DNA of 64,000 bases, from assembly GCF_000400485.1 (NCBI RefSeq), contig NZ_ASHR01000032.1, positions 62,001 through 126,000 on the forward strand. The letters run 5' to 3'. The position numbers and the translations under genes were made by a program. Under the pieces are notes generated by a model that saw only the letters and a program-made list of their open reading frames with translations, ran no database searches and was not told where the DNA came from. The DNA comes from Agrococcus pavilionensis RW1 (lineage in GTDB: Bacteria; Actinomycetota; Actinomycetes; Actinomycetales; Microbacteriaceae). Positions 45,552 through 52,484 of the stretch are shown here, one piece after another. Within the stretch, counting starts at the first letter, position 1, and the number at the start of each line of letters is the position of its first letter.

Positions 45552-46100
45552 ATGCGCGCCCTCGCGATCCTGCTCGCGCTCGCCGTCGCGCCGTGGGTGT
45601 GGCCGGTCGAGCCGGCGGTCGTGGCGCGCGCGTTCGACATGGCGGCCGGGCCCTACGGTCCCGGGCATCGCGGCATCGACCTCGAAGCGGCACCGGGGTC
45701 GGCGGTCGTCGCGCCCGACGACGGCACGGTGCGGTTCGCCGGCCCGGTCGCCGGCCGGCCGGTCGTCTCGATCGAGCACGCGGGCGGGCTCGTGTCGAGC
45801 TTCGAGCCGGTCGAGCCCGCCGTCGCGCGCGGCGATGCCGTGCGCCGGGGCGAGCGGATCGGCACGCTGCTGCCCGGCCACGTGCCGGGCGCGACGAGGC
45901 TGCACGTCGGGGCGCGGCTCGCCGGGCAGTACGTCGACCCGCTGCCGCTCCTCGGCGTCGAGCGGCCGGTGCTGCTGCCCATGCGGGGCGGCAAGCGCAC
46001 CCTGGCACGCGGATGCGCTCGGGCGCGCGGGTGCGCTCAAGCGCGCGGGTGGGCGGTGCGGTACGCCTCGGCGAGGCGCTCGAGCGAGACGTGCGTGTAG
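45552..46100 (+). CDS. M23-like (LytM-fold) peptidase-family protein
   Basis: About 182 residues: a hydrophobic N-terminal signal (A-L-A-I-L-L-A-L-A-V-A), then G-P-G-H-R-G-I-D-L-E-A-A-P-G (H-x3-D zinc motif), F-A-G-P-V-A-G-R-P-V-V-S-I-E-H and T-R-L-H-V-G-A-R-L. The first ligand motif is clear; the usual H-x-H is L-H-V here, so the metal site may be incomplete. The last ~25 residues read into the 3' end of xerC through an 18-bp tandem duplication and look like acquired sequence. CACGCT sits 6 nt before the ATG. Confidence 0.72.
   Translation: MRALAILLALAVAPWVWPVEPAVVARAFDMAAGPYGPGHRGIDLEAAPGSAVVAPDDGTVRFAGPVAGRPVVSIEHAGGLVSSFEPVEPAVARGDAVRRGERIGTLLPGHVPGATRLHVGARLAGQYVDPLPLLGVERPVLLPMRGGKRTLARGCARARGCAQARGWAVRYASARRSSETCV
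46013..46048. repeat. 18-bp tandem duplication across the M23/xerC 3' ends
   Basis: Two adjacent 18-nt units (46013-46030, 46031-46048), 15 of 18 positions identical, both containing TGCGCTC and GCGCGCGG. The xerC stop codon lies in the second unit; on the other strand they encode C-A-R-A-R-G and C-A-Q-A-R-G. Confidence 0.75.
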
Positions 46101-46939
46101 ATCTGCGTCGTGCCGAGGCTCGAGTGGCCGAGCATCTCCTGCACCGCGCGGAGGTCGGCGCCCCCGTCGAGGAGGTGCGTCGCCGCGGTGTGGCGGAGGG
46201 TGTGCGGCCCGTGCGGGCCCGAGCCCGGCGTCGCCTCGAGCAGCGACGTCACGAGCTCGTGCACGCGCCGCTGCCCGAGGCGCCCGCCCCGCGCGCCGAG
46301 GAAGAGCGCCGGCTGCGAGCGCGCGGCGCTCACGAGCCGCGGCCGGCCGCTGCGGAGCCAGTCGACGATCGCGTCGAGCGCGGGCCGGCCGAAGGGGACG
46401 ACGCGCTCCTTCGACCCCTTGCCCGTGACGCGCACGGTGAGCCGCTCGAGATCGACGTCGTCGACGTCGAGCCCGACGAGCTCGCTGACCCGCAGCGCGC
46501 TCGCGTAGAGCAGCTCGACGACGGCGACGTCGCGGAGCGCCGTCGCGTCGCCCTCGGCAGCCGCTGCGTGGAGCGACGCCAGCACGGCGTCGATCGCTTG
46601 CCGGGAGAGCACGCGCGGCAAGTGGCGATCGCGCTTCGGCGTGCGCAGCCGCGCCGCGACGTCGTCGCCGCCGTGCGCGGCGAGCCACCGGCTGAACCCG
46701 CGCGCCGCGGCCGAGCGCCGGGCGATCGTCGACTTGCCCATGCCCGACTCCGCGCTCGCGTAGAGCCAGTCGCGGAGCGCGTCGAGGTCGACGTCGGCGG
46801 CGTCGCGGATGCCCGAGCGCTCGCAGTGCTCCTCGAGGCTGCGGAGGTCGCCGCGGTAGCCGCGCACGGTGTTGGCCGAGTAGCCGCGCTCGCGCTCGAG
46901 GTGGGCGAGGTAGCCCTCGATGCCCTCGGCGAGCAGCAC
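46037..46939 (-). CDS. xerC: Tyrosine recombinase XerC
   Basis: A 300-residue site-specific recombinase that resolves chromosome dimers with XerD. SAM-like N-terminal domain, then the catalytic set: Arg in L-Y-A-S-A-L-R-V-S-E-L, Lys in T-G-K-G-S-K-E-R-V-V-P, H-x-x-R in H-T-L-R-H-T-A-A-T-H-L-L, His in L-G-H-S-S-L-G-T-T-Q and Tyr in I-Y-T-H-V. GTG start directly after the phosphoesterase stop. Location next to dprA and rpsB is standard for housekeeping XerC rather than an integrase. Confidence 0.94.
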   Translation of the reverse strand: MLLAEGIEGYLAHLERERGYSANTVRGYRGDLRSLEEHCERSGIRDAADVDLDALRDWLYASAESGMGKSTIARRSAAARGFSRWLAAHGGDDVAARLRTPKRDRHLPRVLSRQAIDAVLASLHAAAAEGDATALRDVAVVELLYASALRVSELVGLDVDDVDLERLTVRVTGKGSKERVVPFGRPALDAIVDWLRSGRPRLVSAARSQPALFLGARGGRLGQRRVHELVTSLLEATPGSGPHGPHTLRHTAATHLLDGGADLRAVQEMLGHSSLGTTQIYTHVSLERLAEAYRTAHPRA

Positions 46940-47848
46940 TCAGGCCTCGTCGGCGGGAGCGGGCTTGCGGCTGAAGCGGTCGAGCCGTTCGGCGGGCTCG
47001 AGCGCGTCGACGGCGCGCGCGAGCTCGGCGGGCACCGTCTCGCGCGAGTCGTGCGGCAGCGCCGGCACGACCGAGTGGGCGATCGCGTCGGCGTACACCT
47101 CGACGAGGTTGAACGACTGGGTCGCGTCGATGCCGTGCATCGCCGGCGGCGGGCCGGCGAGGTCGTCGGCGTAGCTCGTCGCGCTCGCGAGCACGACGGG
47201 CACCTCGGCGAAGGTGCCCGAGCCGCCGATGTGGAGGTGGCCGGAGAGGATCGCGCGCACGTCGGCGCCGTCGACGACCTCGCGCAGGCGCTGCTCGTCG
47301 CGGAACTCGAGCAGCCGCATCAGGCGCGTCCGGTACGGCAGCGGCGGGTGGTGCATGACGAGCACGCAGCCGAGCGCGGGCGGGTCGGCGAGCGCGTCGG
47401 CGAGCCACGCCGCCTGGCCCTCGTCGAAGCCGCCGTGGTGCCAGCCGGGCAGGCTCGAGTCGAGCGCGACGATCCGCAGCCCGCCCACCTCGACGATCGA
47501 GTCGATCGGGTCGAGGGGCCCGCCGCCGAGGCCGAGCGCCTCGCGCATCGCGGGCCGCTCGTCGTGGTTGCCGGCGGTCCAGACGATCGGTGCGCCGATC
47601 TCGGCGGCGACGGGCTCGAGGATCTCGCGCGCGAGCGCGTACGCGCCGGGCTCCCCGAGGTCGGCGACGTCGCCCGAGACGACGATGACGTCGGCGTCCG
47701 CGGCCGCGACGCGCAGCCGCGCCGCGGTGTCGCGGAGGTGTGCCTCGGTGTCGACGAGGTCGGCGAGCGGCGCGCCGCCCGCGAGCAGGTGCGTGTCGCT
47801 GAGGTGCGCGATGACGACCGCCGCGTCCGGGTGCATGCCGTAGGTCAC
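46940..47848 (-). CDS. Calcineurin-like metallophosphoesterase (CpdA-like)
   Basis: A 302-residue protein with the full metallophosphoesterase motif set: L-S-D-T-H-L (residues ~16-21), V-S-G-D-V-A-D-L-G, T-A-G-N-H-D-E-R, M-H-H-P-P and S-G-H-L-H-I. It resembles the 3',5'-cyclic-nucleotide phosphodiesterase (CpdA/Rv0805) group but the substrate is not proven. GTG start at 47848 with TAGCCT 4 nt upstream; the ATG four codons downstream is another possible start. The stop codon abuts the xerC GTG, suggesting co-transcription. Confidence 0.87.
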   Translation of the reverse strand: MTYGMHPDAAVVIAHLSDTHLLAGGAPLADLVDTEAHLRDTAARLRVAAADADVIVVSGDVADLGEPGAYALAREILEPVAAEIGAPIVWTAGNHDERPAMREALGLGGGPLDPIDSIVEVGGLRIVALDSSLPGWHHGGFDEGQAAWLADALADPPALGCVLVMHHPPLPYRTRLMRLLEFRDEQRLREVVDGADVRAILSGHLHIGGSGTFAEVPVVLASATSYADDLAGPPPAMHGIDATQSFNLVEVYADAIAHSVVPALPHDSRETVPAELARAVDALEPAERLDRFSRKPAPADEA

Positions 47849-47912
47849 GCGCTCAGGCTAGTCACGCGCGGCGCGCGGCTCCGGCGAACGCGCCGGACGG
47901 CACCGCCACCGC

Positions 47913-49118
47913 CTACCGCGCCGCTTTCACCCAACCACCCGCGCGCTCGACGGCTCGCGCGCCGAGCTCGAGGAGCGAGAGCGACGCGACGACGTCGCCG
48001 CGCGCCATGCCGGTGCGCACGGCGAGTTCGTCGACGTCGCGCGCCGCCCTCGCGCTCAGCGCGTCGAGCACCCGCAGCTCGTCGCTCGAGAGCCCGCCGA
48101 TCGGCGGCTGCTCCTCCCCCGGCCCGTCGACGAGCTCGACGATGTGCTCGGCGCGCTCGATCACCGCCGCGCCGTAGTCGCGCAGCAGCCGGTGGCAGCC
48201 GGTGCTCGCGCCCGAGGTGACGGGGCCGGGCACGGCGCCGAGCGGCCGCCCGAGCGCCGCGGCGTGCCCCGCGGTGTTGATCGACCCGGAGCGGCTCCCC
48301 GCCTCGACGACGACGGTCGCGCTCGCGAGCGCCGCGATGAGCCGGTTGCGCGCGAGGAACCGCCAGCGGGTGGGCGGCACGCCGCTCGGCGCCTCGGCGA
48401 TGACGCAACCGGTCGCGGCGACGCGCTGCAGCAGCTCGTCGTGCCCCGCCGGGTAGAAGCGATCGAGTCCGCCGGCGAGCACGGCGACGGTCGTGCCCCC
48501 GGCGGCCATCGCGGCGCGATGCGCGGTGCCGTCGATGCCGTACGCGCCGCCGGAGACGACGGCGAACCCGCGGTCGACGAGCCCGGCGGCGAGCTGCCCG
48601 GTGACGAGCTCGCCGTAGCCCGACGAGGCGCGCGAGCCGACGAGCGCGGCCGAGCGCGCGCACCGCGCGAGCGTCGCCGGATCGCCGCGGACCCACAGCC
48701 CGGCCGGCGCGTGCGGACCGAGGTCGTCGATGGCCGTCGGCCAGCTCGCGTCGGCTCTCGTGAGCAGCAGCTGCCCGAACGCCGCGCCTTGCGTGAACGC
48801 CGAGAGGATCCGCTCCGCCTCGAGCCGCGGCCGCCAGCGCTCGACGCCCGCCGAGACCGCTCGTGCCGCCTCGGCGTCGCCGAGCTCGTCCGCCCACGTG
48901 CTCGCGCCGGCGCCCTCGACGAGCAGCTCGAGCGCTCGCACGTCGCCGATGAGCTCGCGAGCGACGCCGACCGCGCCGTCGCCGGGCTCGGGCAGCACCG
49001 TCCAGGCGCCGGCCGCGAAGCGCGCCACGACCTCGGCGTCGGTCGGCTCGACGCCAGGGGGCATGGTCGGGATCACGGCCGCCCTCAGCCGCTCGAGCGG
49101 GATGCGGTACGGCTTCAT
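47913..49118 (-). CDS. dprA: DNA-processing protein DprA (Smf)
   Basis: A 401-residue single-strand DNA-binding protein that loads RecA in transformation. Rossmann-type core with V-G-S-R-A-S-S-G-Y-G, V-V-S-G-G-A-Y-G-I-D-G-T-A-H, V-L-A-G-G-L-D-R-F-Y-P and A-R-N-R-L-I-A-A-L; the C-terminal ~70 residues form a winged-helix domain (L-S-S-D-E-L-R-V-L-D-A-L). The ATG overlaps the comM stop as ATGA. No other competence genes are in the window. Confidence 0.93.
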   Translation of the reverse strand: MKPYRIPLERLRAAVIPTMPPGVEPTDAEVVARFAAGAWTVLPEPGDGAVGVARELIGDVRALELLVEGAGASTWADELGDAEAARAVSAGVERWRPRLEAERILSAFTQGAAFGQLLLTRADASWPTAIDDLGPHAPAGLWVRGDPATLARCARSAALVGSRASSGYGELVTGQLAAGLVDRGFAVVSGGAYGIDGTAHRAAMAAGGTTVAVLAGGLDRFYPAGHDELLQRVAATGCVIAEAPSGVPPTRWRFLARNRLIAALASATVVVEAGSRSGSINTAGHAAALGRPLGAVPGPVTSGASTGCHRLLRDYGAAVIERAEHIVELVDGPGEEQPPIGGLSSDELRVLDALSARAARDVDELAVRTGMARGDVVASLSLLELGARAVERAGGWVKAAR

Positions 49119-50626
49119 GCGGGGATCCCCTTCCGGAGCGCGAGCGCTCGACCGATGTGGGTGCGCGACGGCGCGTCGACGCCATCGAGGTCGGCCATCG
49201 TCCACGCGACGCGAACGGCGCGATCGAGCCCGCGCATCGTGAGCGCGCCGCGCTCGACGGCCTGCTCGAGCGGCAGCAGCAGCTCGCGGCCGAGCGGCAG
49301 GTTCCGCCGCAGCCACGGCCCCGGCACGTGGCCCATCGCGCGCCACTCGGTGCCCTCGAGCCGGCGCTCGGCGCGCGCCCTCGCCTCCGCGACCCTCGCG
49401 GCAGCCTCGGCGCTCGAGCGCCGCGCGCCGTCGGCGCCGGGCAGCACGCGATCGACCCGCACCTGCAGGTCGACGCGGTCGAGCAGCGGCCCGGAGAGGC
49501 GGCTGAAGTAGCGGCGCCTCTGCTGCGGCGGGCACGTGCACTCGCCGCTGCCGAAGAGCCCGCACGGGCACGGGTTCGCGGCGAGCAGGAGCTGGAAGCG
49601 CGCGGGGAACGTCGCGACACCCGCCGCGCGGTGGATCGTGATCGTGCCCGATTCGAGCGGCTGGCGCAGCATGTCGAGCACGGTGCGCGGGAACTCCGGC
49701 GCCTCGTCCAAGAAGAGCACGCCGTGCGTGGCTCGAGCCGCCGCGCCGGGGCGGATGGTGCCCGACCCACCGCCCACGAGCGAGACAGCCGTCGCGGAGT
49801 GGTGCGGGTGCTCGAACGGCGGCAGCACGTCGAGGGTCGAGGGCGGCGGCTCGCCCGCGAGCGAGCGCAGCGACGCGACCTCGAGCGCCTCCTGCTCGGT
49901 GAGCGCCGGGAGGATCCCGGGCAGCCGCATCGCGAGCATCGTCTTGCCCGCGCCGGGCGGGCCGACCATGAGCAGGTGGTGGGAGCCGGCGGCCGCGATC
50001 TCGAGCGCCTCGACGGCGTCGCGGTTGCCGACGACGTCGGCGAGGTCGAGGTCGGCGTGGGCGCGCGGCACGGGGGCGGCCGCCGGGACGGGCTCGACGG
50101 GTTCCGGGTCGAGGTCGGCGCCGAGCAGCGCCGCCGCGTGCGCGAGGCTCGGCGCTCCGAGCACGCGGATGCCCGCGACGAGCGACGCCTCGTCGACGGA
50201 CGCGGTCGGCACCACGACGCGCGTCATGCCGGCCTCGGCCGCAGCTCGCGCGAGCGGCAGCGTGCCCGCGACGGGTCGCAGGCGGCCGTCGAGCCCGAGC
50301 TCGCCGAGCAGCGCCGTCTCGCCGTCGTCGGGCGGTACGACCCGCATGGCGCGCAGCACCGCGACGCCCATCGCGAGGTCGAAGTGCGTGCCGGCCTTCG
50401 GCAGCGACGCGGGCGTGAGGTTGATGACCGTCTTCCCGTGCGGCGGGGTGAGCCCCGCTCGAGCGATCGCGCTCCAGGTGCGGTGCTGCGCCTGCTGCAC
50501 GGCGCGATCAGGCAGCCCGACGATGTGCACGCGCGGCAGCCCGCTCGAGGCGTGCACCTCGATCTGCACGCCGACGCCCGCCAGTCCCTGCAGCGCCACG
50601 CACGCCGCCCGCCCGAAGCCGCTCAC
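49115..50626 (-). CDS. comM: YifB/ComM-family AAA+ Mg-chelatase-like ATPase
   Basis: A 503-residue hexameric helicase homologue. N-terminal Lon-like fold with L-P-R-V-H-I-V-G-L-P-D-R-A-V, Walker A V-G-P-P-G-A-G-K-T-M-L near residue 215, Walker B G-V-L-F-L-D-E-A-P-E-F, then a Cys-rich A-N-P-C-P-C-G-L-F-G motif and a C-terminal Mg-chelatase helical domain. ComM aids branch migration during transformation in other bacteria. The GTG start at 50626 overlaps yraN as GTGA, so yraN-comM-dprA is one coupled unit. Confidence 0.92.
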   Translation of the reverse strand: MSGFGRAACVALQGLAGVGVQIEVHASSGLPRVHIVGLPDRAVQQAQHRTWSAIARAGLTPPHGKTVINLTPASLPKAGTHFDLAMGVAVLRAMRVVPPDDGETALLGELGLDGRLRPVAGTLPLARAAAEAGMTRVVVPTASVDEASLVAGIRVLGAPSLAHAAALLGADLDPEPVEPVPAAAPVPRAHADLDLADVVGNRDAVEALEIAAAGSHHLLMVGPPGAGKTMLAMRLPGILPALTEQEALEVASLRSLAGEPPPSTLDVLPPFEHPHHSATAVSLVGGGSGTIRPGAAARATHGVLFLDEAPEFPRTVLDMLRQPLESGTITIHRAAGVATFPARFQLLLAANPCPCGLFGSGECTCPPQQRRRYFSRLSGPLLDRVDLQVRVDRVLPGADGARRSSAEAAARVAEARARAERRLEGTEWRAMGHVPGPWLRRNLPLGRELLLPLEQAVERGALTMRGLDRAVRVAWTMADLDGVDAPSRTHIGRALALRKGIPA

Positions 50627-50976
50627 TCGATGCCCCGCAGGTGCTCGACGCGCCAGCGACCGGAGCGCGGCGCGATGACCGCGACGGCGTCCATGCGGAT
50701 CGGCCCGCGATGGCGGTGCTCGCCGAGCCACACGCCCGCGAGCGTGCGCAGGCGCCTCACCTTCTCGGGCGTGATCGCCTCGAACGGATGCCCGAACTCG
50801 GTGCCGCGGCGCGTCTTCACCTCGACGAAGACGAGCGTCTCGCCGTCGAGGGCGATGATGTCGACCTCCCCGTGCGGGCAGCGCCAGCGCCGGTCGACGA
50901 TGCGCATCCCCGCGCGCTCGAGGTGCACGCTCGCGGCCGCCTCGCCGTCGAGCCCCAGCTCATCCTTCGCCCGCAT
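50623..50976 (-). CDS. yraN: YraN/UPF0102 nuclease-fold protein
   Basis: A 117-residue protein of the restriction-endonuclease-like fold: G-E-A-A-A-S-V-H-L at the N-terminus, W-R-C-P-H-G-E-V-D-I-I-A-L-D (Asp of the E-x-D core), L-V-F-V-E-V-K-T-R-R-G (E-x-K) and I-R-M-D-A-V-A-V. The nuclease signature is complete but the cellular role is unknown. First gene of the yraN-comM-dprA unit. Confidence 0.92.
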   Translation of the reverse strand: MRAKDELGLDGEAAASVHLERAGMRIVDRRWRCPHGEVDIIALDGETLVFVEVKTRRGTEFGHPFEAITPEKVRRLRTLAGVWLGEHRHRGPIRMDAVAVIAPRSGRWRVEHLRGIE

Positions 50977-51061
50977 GGGGCAGAGGAAAGCGGATGCGGC
51001 AGCTCGCGCGCGCGACGCGGGCGCGGCGCTGTGGAGAACGAGCGGGCAGCGCCCGCCTGCG

Positions 51062-51385
51062 TCACTCCTCGATCGCGAGGTCCTTCGGCAGCTCGAGGTC
51101 GCGGGAGGCGAGCTCCTCGACGTTGACGTCCTTGAAGGTCAGGATGCGCGCCGACTTGATGAAGCGGTCGGAGCGGTAGATGTCCCACACCCAGACGTCG
51201 GTGAGCTCGAGCTCGAAGTAGAAGTCGGTGCCTGCGTCGTGGCGCGTGACCTTGACGTCGTTCGCGAGGTAGAACCGTCGCTCGGTCTCGACGACGTGCT
51301 TGAACATGCCGACGACGTCGCGGTACTCCTTGAAGAGGGCCAGCTCGACTTCGCGGTCGTAGTCCTCGATGTCCTCGGGTTCCAC
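51062..51385 (-). CDS. DUF2469 protein (short acidic actinobacterial protein)
   Basis: A 107-residue protein, acidic, with E-D-Y-D-R-E-V-E-L-A-L-F-K-E-Y-R-D-V-V, V-V-E-T-E-R-R-F-Y-L-A-N and a V-W-V-W-D-M/I-Y-R-x-x-R-F pattern. This is the highly conserved actinobacterial DUF2469 family, usually located between rnhB and yraN as here. No function known. GTG start with TAGGAT 6 nt upstream, so likely leaderless. Confidence 0.92.
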   Translation of the reverse strand: MEPEDIEDYDREVELALFKEYRDVVGMFKHVVETERRFYLANDVKVTRHDAGTDFYFELELTDVWVWDIYRSDRFIKSARILTFKDVNVEELASRDLELPKDLAIEE

Positions 51386-51391
51386 GCATCC

Positions 51392-51397
51392 ATCCTA
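51392..51397 (-). promoter_or_regulatory. -10 hexamer TAGGAT for leaderless DUF2469 gene
   Basis: Six nucleotides upstream of the GTG at 51385. The divergent kinase gene has an identical hexamer 43 bp away on the other strand. Confidence 0.55.
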
Positions 51398-51439
51398 TGC
51401 CGCCCCGGCGCGCGGGCGGACCGGTGGCCGAGCCCTGCC

Positions 51440-51445
51440 TAGGAT
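51440..51445 (+). promoter_or_regulatory. -10 hexamer TAGGAT for leaderless kinase gene
   Basis: Six nucleotides upstream of the GTG at 51452; same spacing as the divergent DUF2469 promoter. Confidence 0.55.
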
Positions 51446-51451
51446 CGGGGT

Positions 51452-52402
51452 GTGGCTGTGGCATTCGCGGGGCGGTTCGCGCTCGTCGACCCGCTCGCGG
51501 AGGGCGGTTCAGGGGTCGTCTGGCGCGCGTGGGACCTGCGCGAGCGGCAGTACGTCGCGGCGAAGGTGCTCCGCCAGGTCGACGCGGCCTCGCTCGTGCG
51601 CTTCGCGCGCGAGCAGGCCACGCGCATCCGGCACCCGCACGTGCTCACCCCCACGGGCTGGGCGGGCGAGGACGACCGCGTGCTGCTCGCGATGCCGCTC
51701 GTCGACGGCGGCTCGCTCGCGACCCTCGCCGGCGACTTCGCGCCGCTGCCGGCACCGTGGATCGCGCGCATCGCCGACCAGGCGCTGCAAGCGCTCGAGG
51801 CGGTCCACGCGGCTGGCGTCGTGCACCGCGACGTCACCCCGGCGAACCTGCTGCTCGACGCGACGGGCACGGGCGAGCCGCGGTTGCGGCTCACCGACTT
51901 CGGCATCGCCGCGCGCATCGGCGGCCCTCGGCTCACGACCGGGCCGTTCGCCGTCGGCACCGCGGGCTTCCGCGCCCCCGAGGCGCACGACGCCGATCCG
52001 CACCCGTCGGCGGACGTCTACGCGCTCGGCATGACCCTGGATGCGCTCGGCCCTGGCGGCGTGCTGCGAGCGCTCGTCGACGAGATGCTCGCCGAGGCGC
52101 CCGGCGAGCGCCCGTCGCCCGGGTCGCTGCGCGAGCGGCTCCACGCCACCGGATTGCTCGAGCGCCCGCTCGGCGACGACGTCGAGGTCTTCCGGCAGCT
52201 CCCCGAGCTGCCGCCGGCATGGGGGCCTCGTGGCCCGGCTCCGGATGCATCGATGCCGACCGAGAGCGCCCGCCCGGTCCCAGCGGTGGACGACCCTCCG
52301 GATCGGGCGTCGTCGCGTCGCGCGGGCGCGCTGCTCGCCGGATCGCTCGCGATGCTCGCCGTGGGAGCCACGAGCATCGTCGCCGCACTGCTGCTCGCAT
52401 GA
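51452..52402 (+). CDS. Membrane-anchored Ser/Thr protein kinase
   Basis: A 316-residue Hanks-type kinase. Gly-rich loop A-E-G-G-S-G-V-V-W-R-A at residues ~14-24, V-A-A-K-V-L (ATP lysine), catalytic loop V-V-H-R-D-V-T-P-A-N-L-L near 130, D-F-G-I-A and the APE-like R-A-P-E-A near 170. The kinase domain ends about residue 240; a Pro-rich linker leads to one membrane helix (A-G-S-L-A-M-L-A-V-G-A-T-S-I-V-A-A-L-L-L-A) at the very C-terminus, with no PASTA or other sensor outside. It is followed by the VWA gene, 82 nt away, which has its own promoter. Confidence 0.9.
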   Translation: MAVAFAGRFALVDPLAEGGSGVVWRAWDLRERQYVAAKVLRQVDAASLVRFAREQATRIRHPHVLTPTGWAGEDDRVLLAMPLVDGGSLATLAGDFAPLPAPWIARIADQALQALEAVHAAGVVHRDVTPANLLLDATGTGEPRLRLTDFGIAARIGGPRLTTGPFAVGTAGFRAPEAHDADPHPSADVYALGMTLDALGPGGVLRALVDEMLAEAPGERPSPGSLRERLHATGLLERPLGDDVEVFRQLPELPPAWGPRGPAPDASMPTESARPVPAVDDPPDRASSRRAGALLAGSLAMLAVGATSIVAALLLA

Positions 52403-52405
52403 GCC

Positions 52406-52446
52406 TTGACTTCGCGATCGCAAACCCATAGATTCGCAATCGCAAA
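52406..52446 (+). promoter_or_regulatory. VWA-gene promoter with two operator-like palindromes
   Basis: TTGACT (52406-52411) and TAGATT (52429-52434) are 17 nt apart, a strong sigma-70-type promoter. TTCGCGATCGCAAA (52411-52424) fills the spacer and TTCGCAATCGCAAA (52433-52446) runs from inside the -10 over the expected start. The copies are 22 bp apart (two turns) and 13/14 identical; the first is 12/14 palindromic. This geometry fits repression by a dimeric regulator, most simply the XRE protein encoded at 54290-54748. Confidence 0.72.
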
Positions 52447-52484
52447 GATTGCCGGGCCTGCCGCCCCGACCGAGGGAGACCACC

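Noticed and set aside
46037-46939. XerC as a phage or island integrase
   Set aside because: Length, motif set and position beside dprA/rpsB fit the housekeeping recombinase; no att-like duplication or phage genes adjoin it.
52411-52424. GCGATCGC as a HIP1-type highly iterated palindrome
   Set aside because: HIP1 is a cyanobacterial genome-wide repeat. Here the match is part of a 14-bp element repeated at promoter spacing.
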